NCBI GenBank assembly: GCA_036873135.1
Contig: JAPTYO010000017.1
Coordinates: 16,306,001 to 16,370,000, forward strand
DNA from: Clarkia xantiana subsp. parviflora
Lineage: Eukaryota > Streptophyta > Magnoliopsida > Myrtales > Onagraceae
Direction of reading: 5' to 3'
Length of the DNA stretch: 64,000 bases
A model generated the notes under the pieces. That model was not told the DNA's origin. It saw only the letters and a list, made by a program, of their open reading frames with translations, and did no database searches. Below, one piece after another: positions 35,362 through 46,100 of this stretch. How positions within the stretch are numbered: position 1 is the stretch's first letter; each line of letters opens with the position of its first letter. The position numbers and the translations under genes were made by a program.

Positions 35362-35465
35362 TAGAAAATATTTTAACAATATTTAAAGCTTGTTACTATA
35401 GATGTTGTTGTATGAGCTTTGTCGACAAGCGTCGTAGGAATGCTTAGGAGGCATAGCTACTTGTT

Positions 35466-35900
35466 GCATGCAATCCATCTTTGTCGACATGTATGTACGT
35501 ACATGGCAACACTTAGAAAATATTCTTCCTTGTCGACATGTATGTACGTACATGGAAACACTTAGAAGATATTCTTCACTTGTCGACATGCATCCTTGTC
35601 GACATGTATGTACGTACATGGAAACACTTAGAAAATATTTTCTCCTTGTCGACATGCATCCTTGTCGATATGTATGTACTTACATGGAAACACTTAGAAA
35701 ATGTTTTCTCCTTGTCGACATGCATCCTTGTCGACATGTATGTACGTACATGGAAACACTTAGAAAATATTTTCTCCTTGTCGACATGCATCCTTATCGA
35801 CATGTATGTACGTACATGGAAACACTTAGAAAATATTTTCTCCTTGTCGACATGCATTCTTGTCGACATGTATGTACGTACAGGGAACCACTTAGAAACT
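35466..35900. repeat. 66-bp tandem array in E6
   Basis: About seven copies of a unit hold CTTGTCGACATG, TATGTACGTACATGG, AACACTTAGAAAATATT and CTCCTTGTCGACATGCATCC. The first unit is shorter (about 50 bp). The 12-bp palindrome ATGTACGTACAT is in nearly every unit. Both strands give long ORFs here, which are repeat artefacts. Confidence 0.95.
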
Positions 35901-38900
35901 ATTCCACCCTTGTAATCTTGAATGCTGCGAGTATGAGCTCAATGTTGTCATGCAAGGTTAATGTGTTGAAGAAGTTGCCCCCCCTTGCGTGATGCTCGTT
36001 ACTTGTTGCGTGAAGACTAACGAGTCTTGTACGTACATAGTTGTCTCACATGGAGCGTCTGTTGCATAAATGTTTGCATAAGTGTTGATGCGTGTTTACG
36101 CACTTACTGGATTGCTGGTTGCATTTTCCAGGATATCAGATCTTGCTGTCTTCTTGTTGGAATTAATCTTCCCACGGCTGTTACCATGAGTAAGTCCACT
36201 ATCTCCATCCTGCGAGTAAATCTGTGTTCTGATGTCGACATGGTTTGAGCAGCTAAATAATACACCAAGTGTAGATGTTGATGTCATTTATGACTTGTAT
36301 CATGTTTTAATGTAGGTTGTACTTGATGGAAAAAGCTTGTCTTTGCAGATAGCTGATGTGTACAGTAATCCGTTTGTTAGGAGGAATGTCCGTACAAGTG
36401 CCCCCGCTACTCTGGAGTCTCCGGACACGGTCGCGGTAAAGGGCTTGTGAGTAAGATGTCTCCTTGTATCTTCTTTGAACTTGTTAATTTTCCAAGTTGT
36501 TGCTTTCATGTTGTTGAACGCGTGGTTGCAGTTTCTGTTTTTAGCACAATTCTCAAAAGATCCGACGCAGGGGCGCGTTCCTCGGCGATTCTTAGTTCTT
36601 TATGCCGAGTACGACCGTGCTAATTCCTTCTTGTGATAAAGGGAGTAGAGTTGAGGGTCGTGCGGTGGTGCCTTCTGCCCCCCGGTCGAGGGACCGGCCC
36701 AAGGAGGAGCGTTACTCCCATTGAGTTAAGTATTTGTTGACTGCTGATTTTGATGCACGTATTGCTGATTGTCGCGCTTATGTTGAAGAGCTATGTTGTG
36801 TTGAAGTTGAAGCAACCATTCTTGTCGTGTCCTTTGTGTGGATGACGACATTGCATTTGATGTTGACATTATGAACTCTTTTCCATAGGTCCTTTAGAGA
36901 TGATGTTATCTCTTGGTTGGTGTCAGGCTGTCTGCTTCCAGCATGTTGAACCCTTTGTTAATGGGTTGATGTTGTTTTGATAATTCTTTGTTCATTCCTT
37001 TTCTTGCATGATATTTCGTCACTTGGACCTGTTTTCAATAATAATCATGTGATAACTTGTTAGTAATATTTCATACCTTTAGTTATATATGCTGTCTGTA
37101 TGCTTTGGACTTGGAAGATAGGATAGATATCCGTAGATGATGAACATGATGTTCGTAGTTGCGACTGTATGTCGCGCATTGTTGAGTGTTATAAGCGCCC
37201 CTCTTGGTTAGATTCCAAGGCATGGCAAGATGGATAGAGGATAAGATGTTGCGACTTGCGCATTGTAGGGTGTTATGAGCGCCCCTCTTGGTTAGATTCC
37301 AAGGCATGGCAAGATGGATAGAGCATAAGATGTAGCGACTTGCGCATTGTAGGGTGTTATGTACACTTGGTACTTGTAGCATTGCAGGTAGTAATATACT
37401 TGGCACTTGGCCTTTGACATGTAGCAGTGTCGTCTTGACGTAGCAAGACTTAAGTTTGTACCGTCTCTTAGTTCTACTCTAAGGCGACGTTGTTACAAGA
37501 GCATTTCGCAGCATGCTTCTAAGAGCATTTCGCAGCATGCCATTTTTTAAAAGTAAACATGGGGTTTGTCTTTACAAAGAGGATACCTCAACATGCTACT
37601 TTTGATAGTAAATCTTAGTGTTTATCCAAGATATTGCTTGTTGTTGACGCCTTCGGAATAGTCGTCATTTTGATAGTAGACCTTGGTGTTTTTCCAAGAT
37701 ATTGCATGTATTTGACGTCTTTGGAATAGCCGTCACTTTGAGTAGAGAATTTTTATAAGTCCCTTTTTGTAGATAATCCACAAGTTGTCATTGCGACATA
37801 TAAGTTGACTGTGCACATAGCGCGATGGCTTTGTGTTTCCGGCGCCTTCTTGAGATAGACGCCAAAATAAACTTCCTTGTTGGTGTAGATAATAGGTATG
37901 TCGGCGTTGTATGCCATAAGTACCTTCTTGAACACAATGCTTAGCTTGTATTGTTGAAGTAGATTTTTGTGTATAGGTTACTACTTGGCATAATTCCCAT
38001 GTAGTAATCATAGTGTAGCATGTACCTACGAACATAGTTGTTCTTTTTCAGATAATTGCAATGTTTATAAGTTTGCAAAAATATGGAGTCATGAAATTTT
38101 CTTTTTAGTAATGCATATAATAAATAAAGTAAAGGAATCTGATACGAGGATTCCTTGTTTAAGTAGGAAACTTCCCTGAGTGCGGACGCGATAGGTGCGG
38201 ATCATGATAGGTGCGGGTCATGACAGGTGTGTATATGTTGGGAGCAGAGCTTTTGCAAGTATCACCCGCTATATGTGATTGTGAATATGTATGTATGAAC
38301 AACGACTAAGCATCATTGTATGCGTCCTCTAGTTGATATGCGTTGATGCCTCTTTAGCATGATGTACATGCCTATATATGATCATTGCTTGGTGTTTCCT
38401 TCTTAGAAGAAAGGTACCGCATGTACTTGTAATTATTTGTTTCTTCAGTTCGGTGGAATGCCGAGCACTTGTCAGCTTGGTGCCCCCCAAGTCGCTTGGC
38501 AGTTGTACCGCTGTTTCCTGATGGTTTTTATTGTTTCATCTTCTGACAGTGCATGATCTGCCCTTGGGTTTTCATCAATGACGGGGATTCCGCTATTGTT
38601 TGTCTTGACATTATGTTAGAGTGCAACCTTGTAGCAATCTTTTGATAGCTGCTAACCTCCCTTTATTTTACCAATTCATGCCTTTTGTTGGGAACTTGAT
38701 CTTTTGGTGTGATGTTGGAAATAGTTTTCTAACTCTTTTCTCGTGATGGGTTTGGCACAATTGTGCGTATAAAATATGAGCGTATCCTAAATTCCTTTCT
38801 TCCACAATGTTGATGACGTTGTCACTTGGGTAATGCCCACGCCTTATTTATTATTGCAACACGATTTTTAGTCTTGTGCGTATAGAATGCTTGAGGCTCC

Positions 38901-39223
38901 GTTGCATGGGGGATGTTGTATGACCTTAGCCGTTTGTTGTCCATAGTGCAATAGCTTGTGTTGTTGACGCAATTAATATGAGCGTAGTTGTTACTTGGCG
39001 TTATTCCAGGGTAGTATGCGTCATATAATAATGTACCTACGAAAGTAGATTTAACCTTCATTAGATATTTGGAGTTCGTACAACGGATTACAAGAAGGCG
39101 TCTACTGATCACTTCTTTTGAAAAGTACTAAGGCTAATAAGCATAAGTTGTACTTAATCTAAAAAGACTTAAAGTAGATATGCGAAAAAGGAGGTAAAGG
39201 GATTGCTGATGTGTTTGACGTCT
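35901..39223 (-). other. E6 interior with antisense-ORF remnant and duplications
   Basis: About 36590-36720 (plus) contains TCTGCCCCCCGGTCGAGGGA, matching the N3 antisense-ORF exon near 47430, so a degraded antisense ORF probably lies here. About 37170-37350 has two copies of an 84-bp unit with GCGCCCCTCTTGGTTAGATT. 37605-37740 has two copies of a roughly 75-bp unit (CCAAGATATTGC). 38475-38520 shares GGTGCCCCCCAAG and its surroundings with N3 near 49990. No intact ORF was found. Confidence 0.45.
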
Positions 39224-41158
39224 TCATAGGTGATTTGTTGGCAAGTTGACTCTGCCACGTGCCACATAGTTCCTTAGTGCATCTAGCGTGTTGAGCTCTT
39301 CAATCTCCACCTCTGGGGATGAACAAATGTTGATGTCATGCCGCCCAGTTTTACGTTGCTTGCGTCGTTCTTCAACATTCTTGGCAAGGAAGGCAGTCAT
39401 TGGCTCAAGTGGGCGGTGAAGTTTGTTTTCCGGGAGTTTGAAATTTGATTCCTCCACCTTCATGCTCCAAGGATTGTATAAGTCGTCATAATTGGTTCTA
39501 AAAGTGACGTTGTTTTTTCGGCGTTTGGCGATAGGTGGATTAACATTCGCCTTTTCTTTCCCTTGCCTTTTTCTGAAGACTTCACATGAGACTTCTTTTG
39601 ATGCTTATTGCCTTGGTCGATATACTTCTTCATTTCTCCTTTTAAGATGAAGCTGTTTACGTGGAATCTTAAGCTGACACAGCTGTCCGTCTCATGGCCA
39701 TACACTTCGTGATTTTCACACCATTTGCTTTCATCTTTTCCCAATGGGCCCTTGCGGAATTTAGAAGGCTTTTTCCACAGGTTGGTCTCTTTCATTTCTT
39801 TCAGGATGACAGACAGCGGTGTGTTCAATGGAACACATATGGCGAGATTGGTCTCTTTGAGCCTTTGGGCGTCTGACTGGAACGACCTCTTTTGTTGTGG
39901 TTGTCTCTTTTCCCAGGAAACGTGATTGGGACGTCATCGTCGTTAATAGGTTTTTTCCATCCATCCTTGTGACAGGTGTTAGCATCGTCTTGGCTTGTCC
40001 TTGTGGAAGGACCTTCCTTGTGTATTTTTGATGACTCTGCTTGAGTCTTCTTTGGGAGGCTGTCGCCTTGATCGACGAATTGATTCAATTCACCCTTGAG
40101 GACGAAGCTGTTACTGCGGGAACGTAGGCTGACACAGTTGTCCGTTTCGTGGCCGAAGACCTCGTGGTTTTCACACCACTTGTCTTTGTCTTTCCCCAGC
40201 GGACCTTTTCTGAAATTGTTTGGATCTTTCCACATGTTCGCATCCTTCATTTCCTTCAATATCACGGATAGCGGTGCATTCAATGGAATGCCGTCAGCGA
40301 GGTTTACTTCTCTTGGTTTCTGGAAATCTCCTTGAAAAGGCCTTTTCGGCTGAGGCTGCCAATTTCTTCATTGCTGACCGCTTGAGGGCGGTTTTGCTTG
40401 ATTCTGCTTTGGAGGTTGTTTCCATGCCTCTTTTTGGTGTTGTGCTATCACGTACGGGTTGCATGAGCGTGCAGCTCCTTGCCTTGGTTGTTGGTACTGG
40501 AAGGTACCTTCCATGTATTGCCCCTCTATTCTTTGGTGCAGTGTGTCTTGATGACTTGTGACTCGAGACTTTGTTCCTGTCGCCTCGACTTGTCTGTTGA
40601 TTGGAGGCAGAGGTGGTGACGGGTTGACACCTTTGTATTGGAGGGCTCCTTGGTCGCATTGTGCGAAGGATGCATTTCTTATTAGCGTTAAGAAAGCATT
40701 GGATGTGCCAACAGGGATGTGGAAGCATCCAAGTTGTCTTCTTTTCGGCTTCTGCGTGGTTATGGGCAAGGCGTCGTGGTATGCAACGTGCTCCTTGTCC
40801 TTTGATGAAAAATCAATGACATCTTCAAAGGCGGCATCCTTTATGTCGACATACTCCAAGTTGGTGTCATCGGTCTTGTGCATTGTCTTTGCAACGTAGG
40901 CTTCTTGCTCGTATGAGTTCTCGTTTTCAGTGTCAAAGTCTCCTTCATTTCTCCAATGAAAGGCTCCTTGGGAAGGAGTGTATGAACGTGCGGCTTCATA
41001 TCTTGTATGTTGGAGCATTTTCTGCATGTTGGTCCCTGCCCTGGAATGGACTGCCTTGGCAGGTAGTGTCTTGCGACATTTCTCTTATCGGCGCAACGTG
41101 TTCCTGGGCGGTTGGAGGTGGTTGGGCCGCATATCCTTGATTTTTCAGTGACTCGCGG
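39224..41158 (-). pseudogene. Tat-type gag remnant with duplicated zinc-knuckle module (E6)
   Basis: Two consecutive frames, 40283-39825 and 39828-39460, each begin MN(A/T)PLSVILKEMK and carry KWCENHEV(F/Y)GHETD(N/S)C, a C-x2-H-x4-H-x4-C knuckle with the same spacing as in the E4 gag. Both continue with L(R)-x-SFILKGE-like residues parallel to the E4 segment KLIQKGKLKEFV. The module is thus duplicated in tandem. Upstream frames (41027-40368, 41158-40841) look like degraded Gln/Pro-rich gag. The frame is cut at 41158 by the E5 LTR. The remnant is broken and no longer continuous. Confidence 0.7.
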
Positions 41159-41917
41159 TGTTGGGATCAAAATGACGTGGCCTCAAACTTCACGGAATGG
41201 ACTTCTAGGCTTCGCCTTTGACGTAGCTCTCTCGAGGACTTGATTTCCTCCGGGAGACTTTTAAGGTAGAGCACCTAAAAAGGGTTGGGGATGGCCCCTG
41301 ATTCCACTCCGAAGCTTAAGTTAGTAATGTATTTGAGAGTGTAATATATAAGTATTCAGAGCAGATTGTTTTTAATTGAAGGAGATAGCCCCCTATTTAT
41401 AGGAAGAAGTTTACCGACTTTGTAGAGGGGGCTACTGGCCTCTGATTGGTTGCCTAGGGGCGGCAATCAACCCTTTGTGATTGGCTGATAGAAGCGGTTG
41501 TCATTCAGCTGGTGACAAGCAGGTCGCCACCTCATGTTTACTTCGGAGGAAGCTTTTCCTTTTAAGCAGGTGAAATGCAGGTCACTACCTCATGTTACTT
41601 CGGAGGAAGGTTTTCCTTTTAAGCAGGTGACAAGCAGGTCACCACCTCATGTTTACTTCGGAGGAAGGTTTTCCTTTTAAGCAGGTGACAAGCAGGTCGC
41701 CACCTGTCTTTACTTAAGAGGGAAGGTTTCTTCTCGGAGATGGTTGGAAGCAGGTCGTCGCCTATCTCAGAAGTTTTCCCTAAGTTTTTGTAGTCGACCT
41801 CGACCCGTCTCCTCAATTTAGATCCCTCGTTTCTCCGGTTGAACTTATGTCTGGTGATCTTTGTGATGTAGTCCATTTCCTCGAATAGTGCTTGTCGACA
41901 TTTTATCTCTACTTTAT
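41159..41917 (-). mobile_element. 3' LTR of E5, left part
   Basis: It starts TGTTGGGATC on the plus strand and resumes at 62808, after E4, to end GATCCAACA at 62893; the joined length is about 845 bp. A TATAAATA box on the minus strand lies at 41394-41401. The R/U5 block is the variant CCACTCCGAAGCTTAAG (41304-41320) beside GGGGATGGCCCC. CGCGG (41154-41158) would be its target duplication. Imperfect repeats of about 55 bp with GCAGGTGACAAGCAGGTC lie at about 41515-41705. Confidence 0.75.
41515..41705. repeat. Short tandem repeats in the E5 LTR
   Basis: About three copies of GCAGGTCACCACCTCATGTT followed by ACTTCGGAGGAAGGTTTTCC and a TTTTAAGCAGGTGACAA tail, with a period near 57 bp. Confidence 0.85.
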
Positions 41918-42614
41918 TGTTGGATCACGGTGGAACTCCGGTACGGACTTTGGTGGCAATCCTAGCTCCTTTGCTCCACGCAATCCTGCGAGAGGGGATA
42001 GACCGGGCGGTGACCCAGAATCCCTCTCCGATGCTTAAATGAGTATTTCGTATGACTGGCAAGAGATAATCTCAGAGTGTATTCAACTCAACGTAAGTCT
42101 TTCTGAGGTGATCTCCTGCCCTTTTATAGGCAAAGAGATGCCTCAGGTACCTGGCGAACCGTTAGGGGTGGTTAGCCCGTATCTCGCATATCTCGGACGT
42201 GATCTCGCGTATCTTAGCAATGCCCCGCGTATCTCGGCCACGCTCCGTGTATCTTAACCACGTTCCGCTTATCTCGGCCACGCTCCGCATATCTTGGCCT
42301 TATCCTCTGATAACGAGTCCCGACTCCCGTCGGGGACTCCAAAGTTATCTCGTTGTGTCACCGCTCGGGGCCCCTCGTCATCGTGACAGGGCCAATCATT
42401 CTCAGGGATTCATCATCGGGGCCTACTTAAAGGATTCTCATCGGGAGCTTCTAGCTCAACCATCGGGACTGACTCTGTCGGGACCTTGCTTCGTCGGGAC
42501 TCCCTTCGTCGGGACCCTTCTCCTAAGTCATCTTGACCTTCCCTTCGAGCCTGGTGGGCCTGTTTGCCGTTTCCTCGCCGTTAAAGGGCCTGACGGCTGT
42601 AGTCGAACCCATCA
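41918..42614 (-). mobile_element. 3' LTR of E4
   Basis: It runs from TGTTGGATCACGG to CCCATCA on the plus strand. A TATAAAA box on the minus strand lies near 42122-42128. Subrepeats CGTATCTCGGCCACGCTCCG of about 20 bp lie at 42178-42300. The R/U5 block is at 42022-42039, with arms at 42003-42008 and 42013-42018. Confidence 0.92.
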
Positions 42615-43157
42615 TTTGCCCCCAAGACATGAGGGACTTTTAGTTCGTCGTGTCTTCCAACTCTCGATCTTCCAATACTAGAGTTGGGGATCTTTTCCTT
42701 GGTTTAGTTACTCAGTTTATCAGTCTTCTCCTCTACGTTTCCTCAGGGTTTTGTAGATAACTGTTATATCTCAAGGGTCTCCTCGGTTTCCTAGTGCATT
42801 AAATGCAGTAGATAATGGAGTGACGTTTTCGGCCCACGTGCCTGATTTTTCGCGCTTGTCCTTTTCTGAAAAGTGCTTTTCAGGCCGTTTCATCATTACG
42901 CCCGTTGTCTTTCTGCACGTTTCATCTCAACGGTCCAGATTAAGACTCTTCGACTTCGACGACTCGGATCGAAGTGTCCTTTCAACCGTCTTCTTCGACT
43001 ATAAAACCCTAGCCATGGTCACAATTTAAGTTTTACCGTCTTCGAATTCTCAAAAGCTCTCTGCGATTCCAAGCTCTGTGATTTCGAAGGTCTTTGGAGT
43101 TTTCCCGATCATCTTTCCGGCGACGTTTCGCTCATCTCCTTCAACCTCTACTTCATC
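42615..43157. other. E4 polypurine tract and upstream region of the antisense ORF
   Basis: The polypurine tract complement TTTGCCCCCAAG is at 42615-42626. The remainder is a plausible promoter and leader for the plus-strand ORF: a TATAAAA lies at about 43001 (GACTATAAAACCCTAGCC), some 155 bp upstream of the start codon, followed by CT-rich leader sequence. Confidence 0.5.
43000..43007 (+). promoter_or_regulatory. TATA box of the E4 antisense ORF
   Basis: TATAAAAC in the context CGACTATAAAACCCTAGCCATGG lies on the plus strand outside the LTR, about 155 bp before the start codon at 43158. It suggests that the antisense ORF has its own promoter. Confidence 0.45.
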
Positions 43158-46100
43158 ATGTCTGGTAAGGAATCCCTTTTCGTTGTTTGTTCGTCTTTTC
43201 CTTTCTAATTTTCCAAGAGTCCCACTGTATTTTCTTGCCCTGGTTGCTTTTCAGACAGCGGTTCCAGCTCTGAGGGGAGAAAACCCTTTAATTTTGATTA
43301 TGCTCCAAATGAGATTTCCAATACTGCCTATGATGCAGCTCTCCGAGAGGGTTGCATCACCATCACCTGGGAACCTCGTTTCCCGTATCCTAGGCATCGT
43401 CCCTCGAGTAAACCTGAGTTTACTCGTCCCCAGAAAGGGGAGGTATTTGTCTCTACGGGACAAATATCAGCGGGGATCAGGTTTCCCTTTTGCGGTAATC
43501 TGGTCGAGCTGTGCCATCATTACAGAACACACCCCACTACCTTTTCTCCCCATGCCATTCGCCTCTGGAACGCCTTTCAAGTCCTCTATCTCCGCCAGAA
43601 GTGGGTCTACAGCCTCCAACTCTTCAGAACCTTTTATGGGATGAAGTGCAATGAGGCGGGGGTTTGCGCCTTCTACCCCCGGATGCCCAAGTCGAGTAAG
43701 CAGCAGCTTGCCCGGTATGGTTGGACCAGTGACACCTGGAAGGTGGTCAAGGGTCGGGGACTCTTGATCGATACAGGGTCCGACAACAGTAGCTGGAAGA
43801 AGAGCTACTTCTTTATCCGTCACTCCTCAATTCCCTGGCCTCGCTGGGAGGTGGCAGCAGACCCTCCGCCTGCTTTTCACACTTATGCTGACGAGGATTT
43901 CGAGACTCTCCAACTTATCCAGCTCTATCGGTGGGAGGAGTCTTACACTCCTCTCAACGCCAACTCACTCGTGGAGCGGGACCTGGTGCACGCCGGGATC
44001 CGACTCCTCGATATTGTTTCTGGGGGGCAGCTCTTCGACGGCCCTTCCAATATGGTTCCTTGGGTAAACTTCTAATTCTTCTTTGTTTATTGTTTGCAGC
44101 CAAGAAGGTATCTGTGCTGACCGATCTGTTCCTTAAGCAGGGGGAGACTGATGCTGTCCGCCCCTCGTGGAAGAGGAAGTCTGCCAAGAAGGCTGCTGCT
44201 AGGTCGGGGTCTCCTTCAGCGGAGCAGCCCAAGCGGAAGCGGGTGGATCTGGACCAGCTCTTCGATGTCCAGAACGCTGAAGAAGGTAAACAACTTCGAC
44301 TTGCTATTAAATCGTACAAGAGGATGGTCCCGTCGGATTTGATTTCCTCGACCAAGGAAGGCCGCATTACTGATGTCAAAAGAATCCTTCGAGGCGAAAC
44401 TCCCCAAGTCTTGAAGGCAGGCTACTATCATTATCGTGGGAAGGATCAATACGTCTCCCGACGTATCATTTGGTGTAAGAATCCCGATGAACTTCCTGAC
44501 TACCTTTCTGAAGCTTCTCATCCTCCAGGTGTAGGTCGCTCGGGAGCTTCCTCGGGTGCTGCAGCTTCCGCAGACGCACCGCCTTTAGCGGGGGTGCCTT
44601 CCTCAGCTGGGGAGAAGGCTCCAACTGGCGAACAGTTTCGTCAGGTGGAAACTTTGGACTCCTCCGAGGAGACTGACGGGGTTGACCCCCCTCAACAGCG
44701 TCGGAAGGCGGGGCAATCCCCCTTGAAACTGTTAGGTTATAAAGTCTAGGTCAACGGGTCGTCAATCTAGAATTTATCTCCCACTAATGAAATGTCGGGT
44801 TCAGTGTTCCTAAGGCTAGTCGTTCTGATCCATGCCCTTCTACTCCCTTGGGGTAGTCGTTCTGATATATGTCCTTCTCTTCTCTCCTTCTGACCTCCTC
44901 TCCTTCTCTCCTTCTGACCTCCTTTCCTCCTCTCCTTCTGACCCCCTGGGGCTTGTCCTTCTGCTCTATGCTCTTCTGCTTCCTTGGCTCTCTTCTCCTT
45001 GCCACCCTGCAAGAGGGGCAATACCAGGCACAGAGGGGGGGGGGGTGGTGCCTGATGAACCCTCTCCGATGCCTAAGTCAGTACGGTTTTAGAGAGATAA
45101 AGTTAGAGAGATGTCAGAGCAAAATTATGCAACTTGCCAAGATGATCAAATGAATAGTGGAGGTGGGGTATTTATAGGCAACGGTGTCATTAAGGTGGCT
45201 TAATGACATCGTTAACCTTTAAACACAGTTAATTAACCTTTAAACGCATAATTAGGACCTTAGGATACGGAGAAGGTAGGCGGAATAAACCGAGTGTGGG
45301 AGTCCAAGGGTGGTGCCGGGGCCCTTGGGGGGAGGGAAATCCGACCCCCAAGGGTAGGGGTTGGGTGAGGGCACCCAACCCCATCCCCCCTAGGGGAGAT
45401 CGGGTTGGCTGACCCGATCTCCCCTAGGGGAGGTCGGGTGTGGCCACCCAACCTCACCTAGGTGAGTTTGACTCGGCCGGACGAGCGCTTCGGCCTCGCT
45501 TGAGCCGTTGGTGTTCTCGTGAAGTGTTCGGGTTGAAGTTTCGATTTACAATCATTAACGGGGTGATAAAAATATAACGATTCGGAAGTCAACGGGTTCA
45601 AATTGGGCGTATATCCATCACATGCCCCCGAGTTAACCAATGGCCTAACCCTTGATTGACTCTATTTTAGGATGGTATGACACGCGCAATTTGAAACCGG
45701 GGTTTTACCTTTTATCTGAATGCTTACTTACTCATGGATGCGTGCCTCTGACTCTGCCCCCTGTCTTATAAGATAGAGGAAGTGTAAACGTCAGAGCAGT
45801 ACGGACACGTGCCTAAGCACGCGTCCGTCTGAAGTGGGAATAATAAATCTTTCCTTGCTACGGACGTATATTTCGAAAAATACATGCTTGCGTAGGGATG
45901 CAATACGAATGCAACTAAGTGACTTATGCTTCAATTTCATGCCGTGATTTGCCTAAGTGGAGAAAAATTTCAATTTTGGGATACTAGAAAATATGCCTAT
46001 AGGATGTTAACTAGGAGTGAACATGGACATATCATGAACATGAGGATGTGTACTAGCATACATGCAAGTAGGAACATAAGGATGGGAGTGAGTATAGACA

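Noticed and set aside
35466..35900. Direct repeats resembling a CRISPR array
   Set aside because: The spacers are as similar as the repeats, and the setting is a plant nuclear transposon, so it is a minisatellite.
35468..35992. Long ORFs on both strands (up to 174 codons) of repeated CTYMETLRKY-like sequence
   Set aside because: They follow from a 66-bp array whose period is a multiple of three, so all frames stay open. There is no start context or family.
39694..40899. Plus-strand ORFs rich in Phe/Ser/His opposite the E6 gag
   Set aside because: They mirror the codon pattern of the gag remnant on the minus strand, which has the recognisable knuckles.
41130..41158. Reading the E5 LTR as the 5' LTR of the gag remnant at 39224-41158
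   Set aside because: No TGGCGCC-type PBS follows 41158, and a polypurine tract lies on the other side (62894), which marks it as a 3' LTR. A tandem arrangement cannot be fully excluded.
44767..45153. ORFs rich in Lys/Arg/Glu (minus) or Leu/Ser (plus) in the N3 3' LTR, repeated at 53715-54107
   Set aside because: They come from the CT-rich repeat inside the LTR and occur identically in both LTRs.
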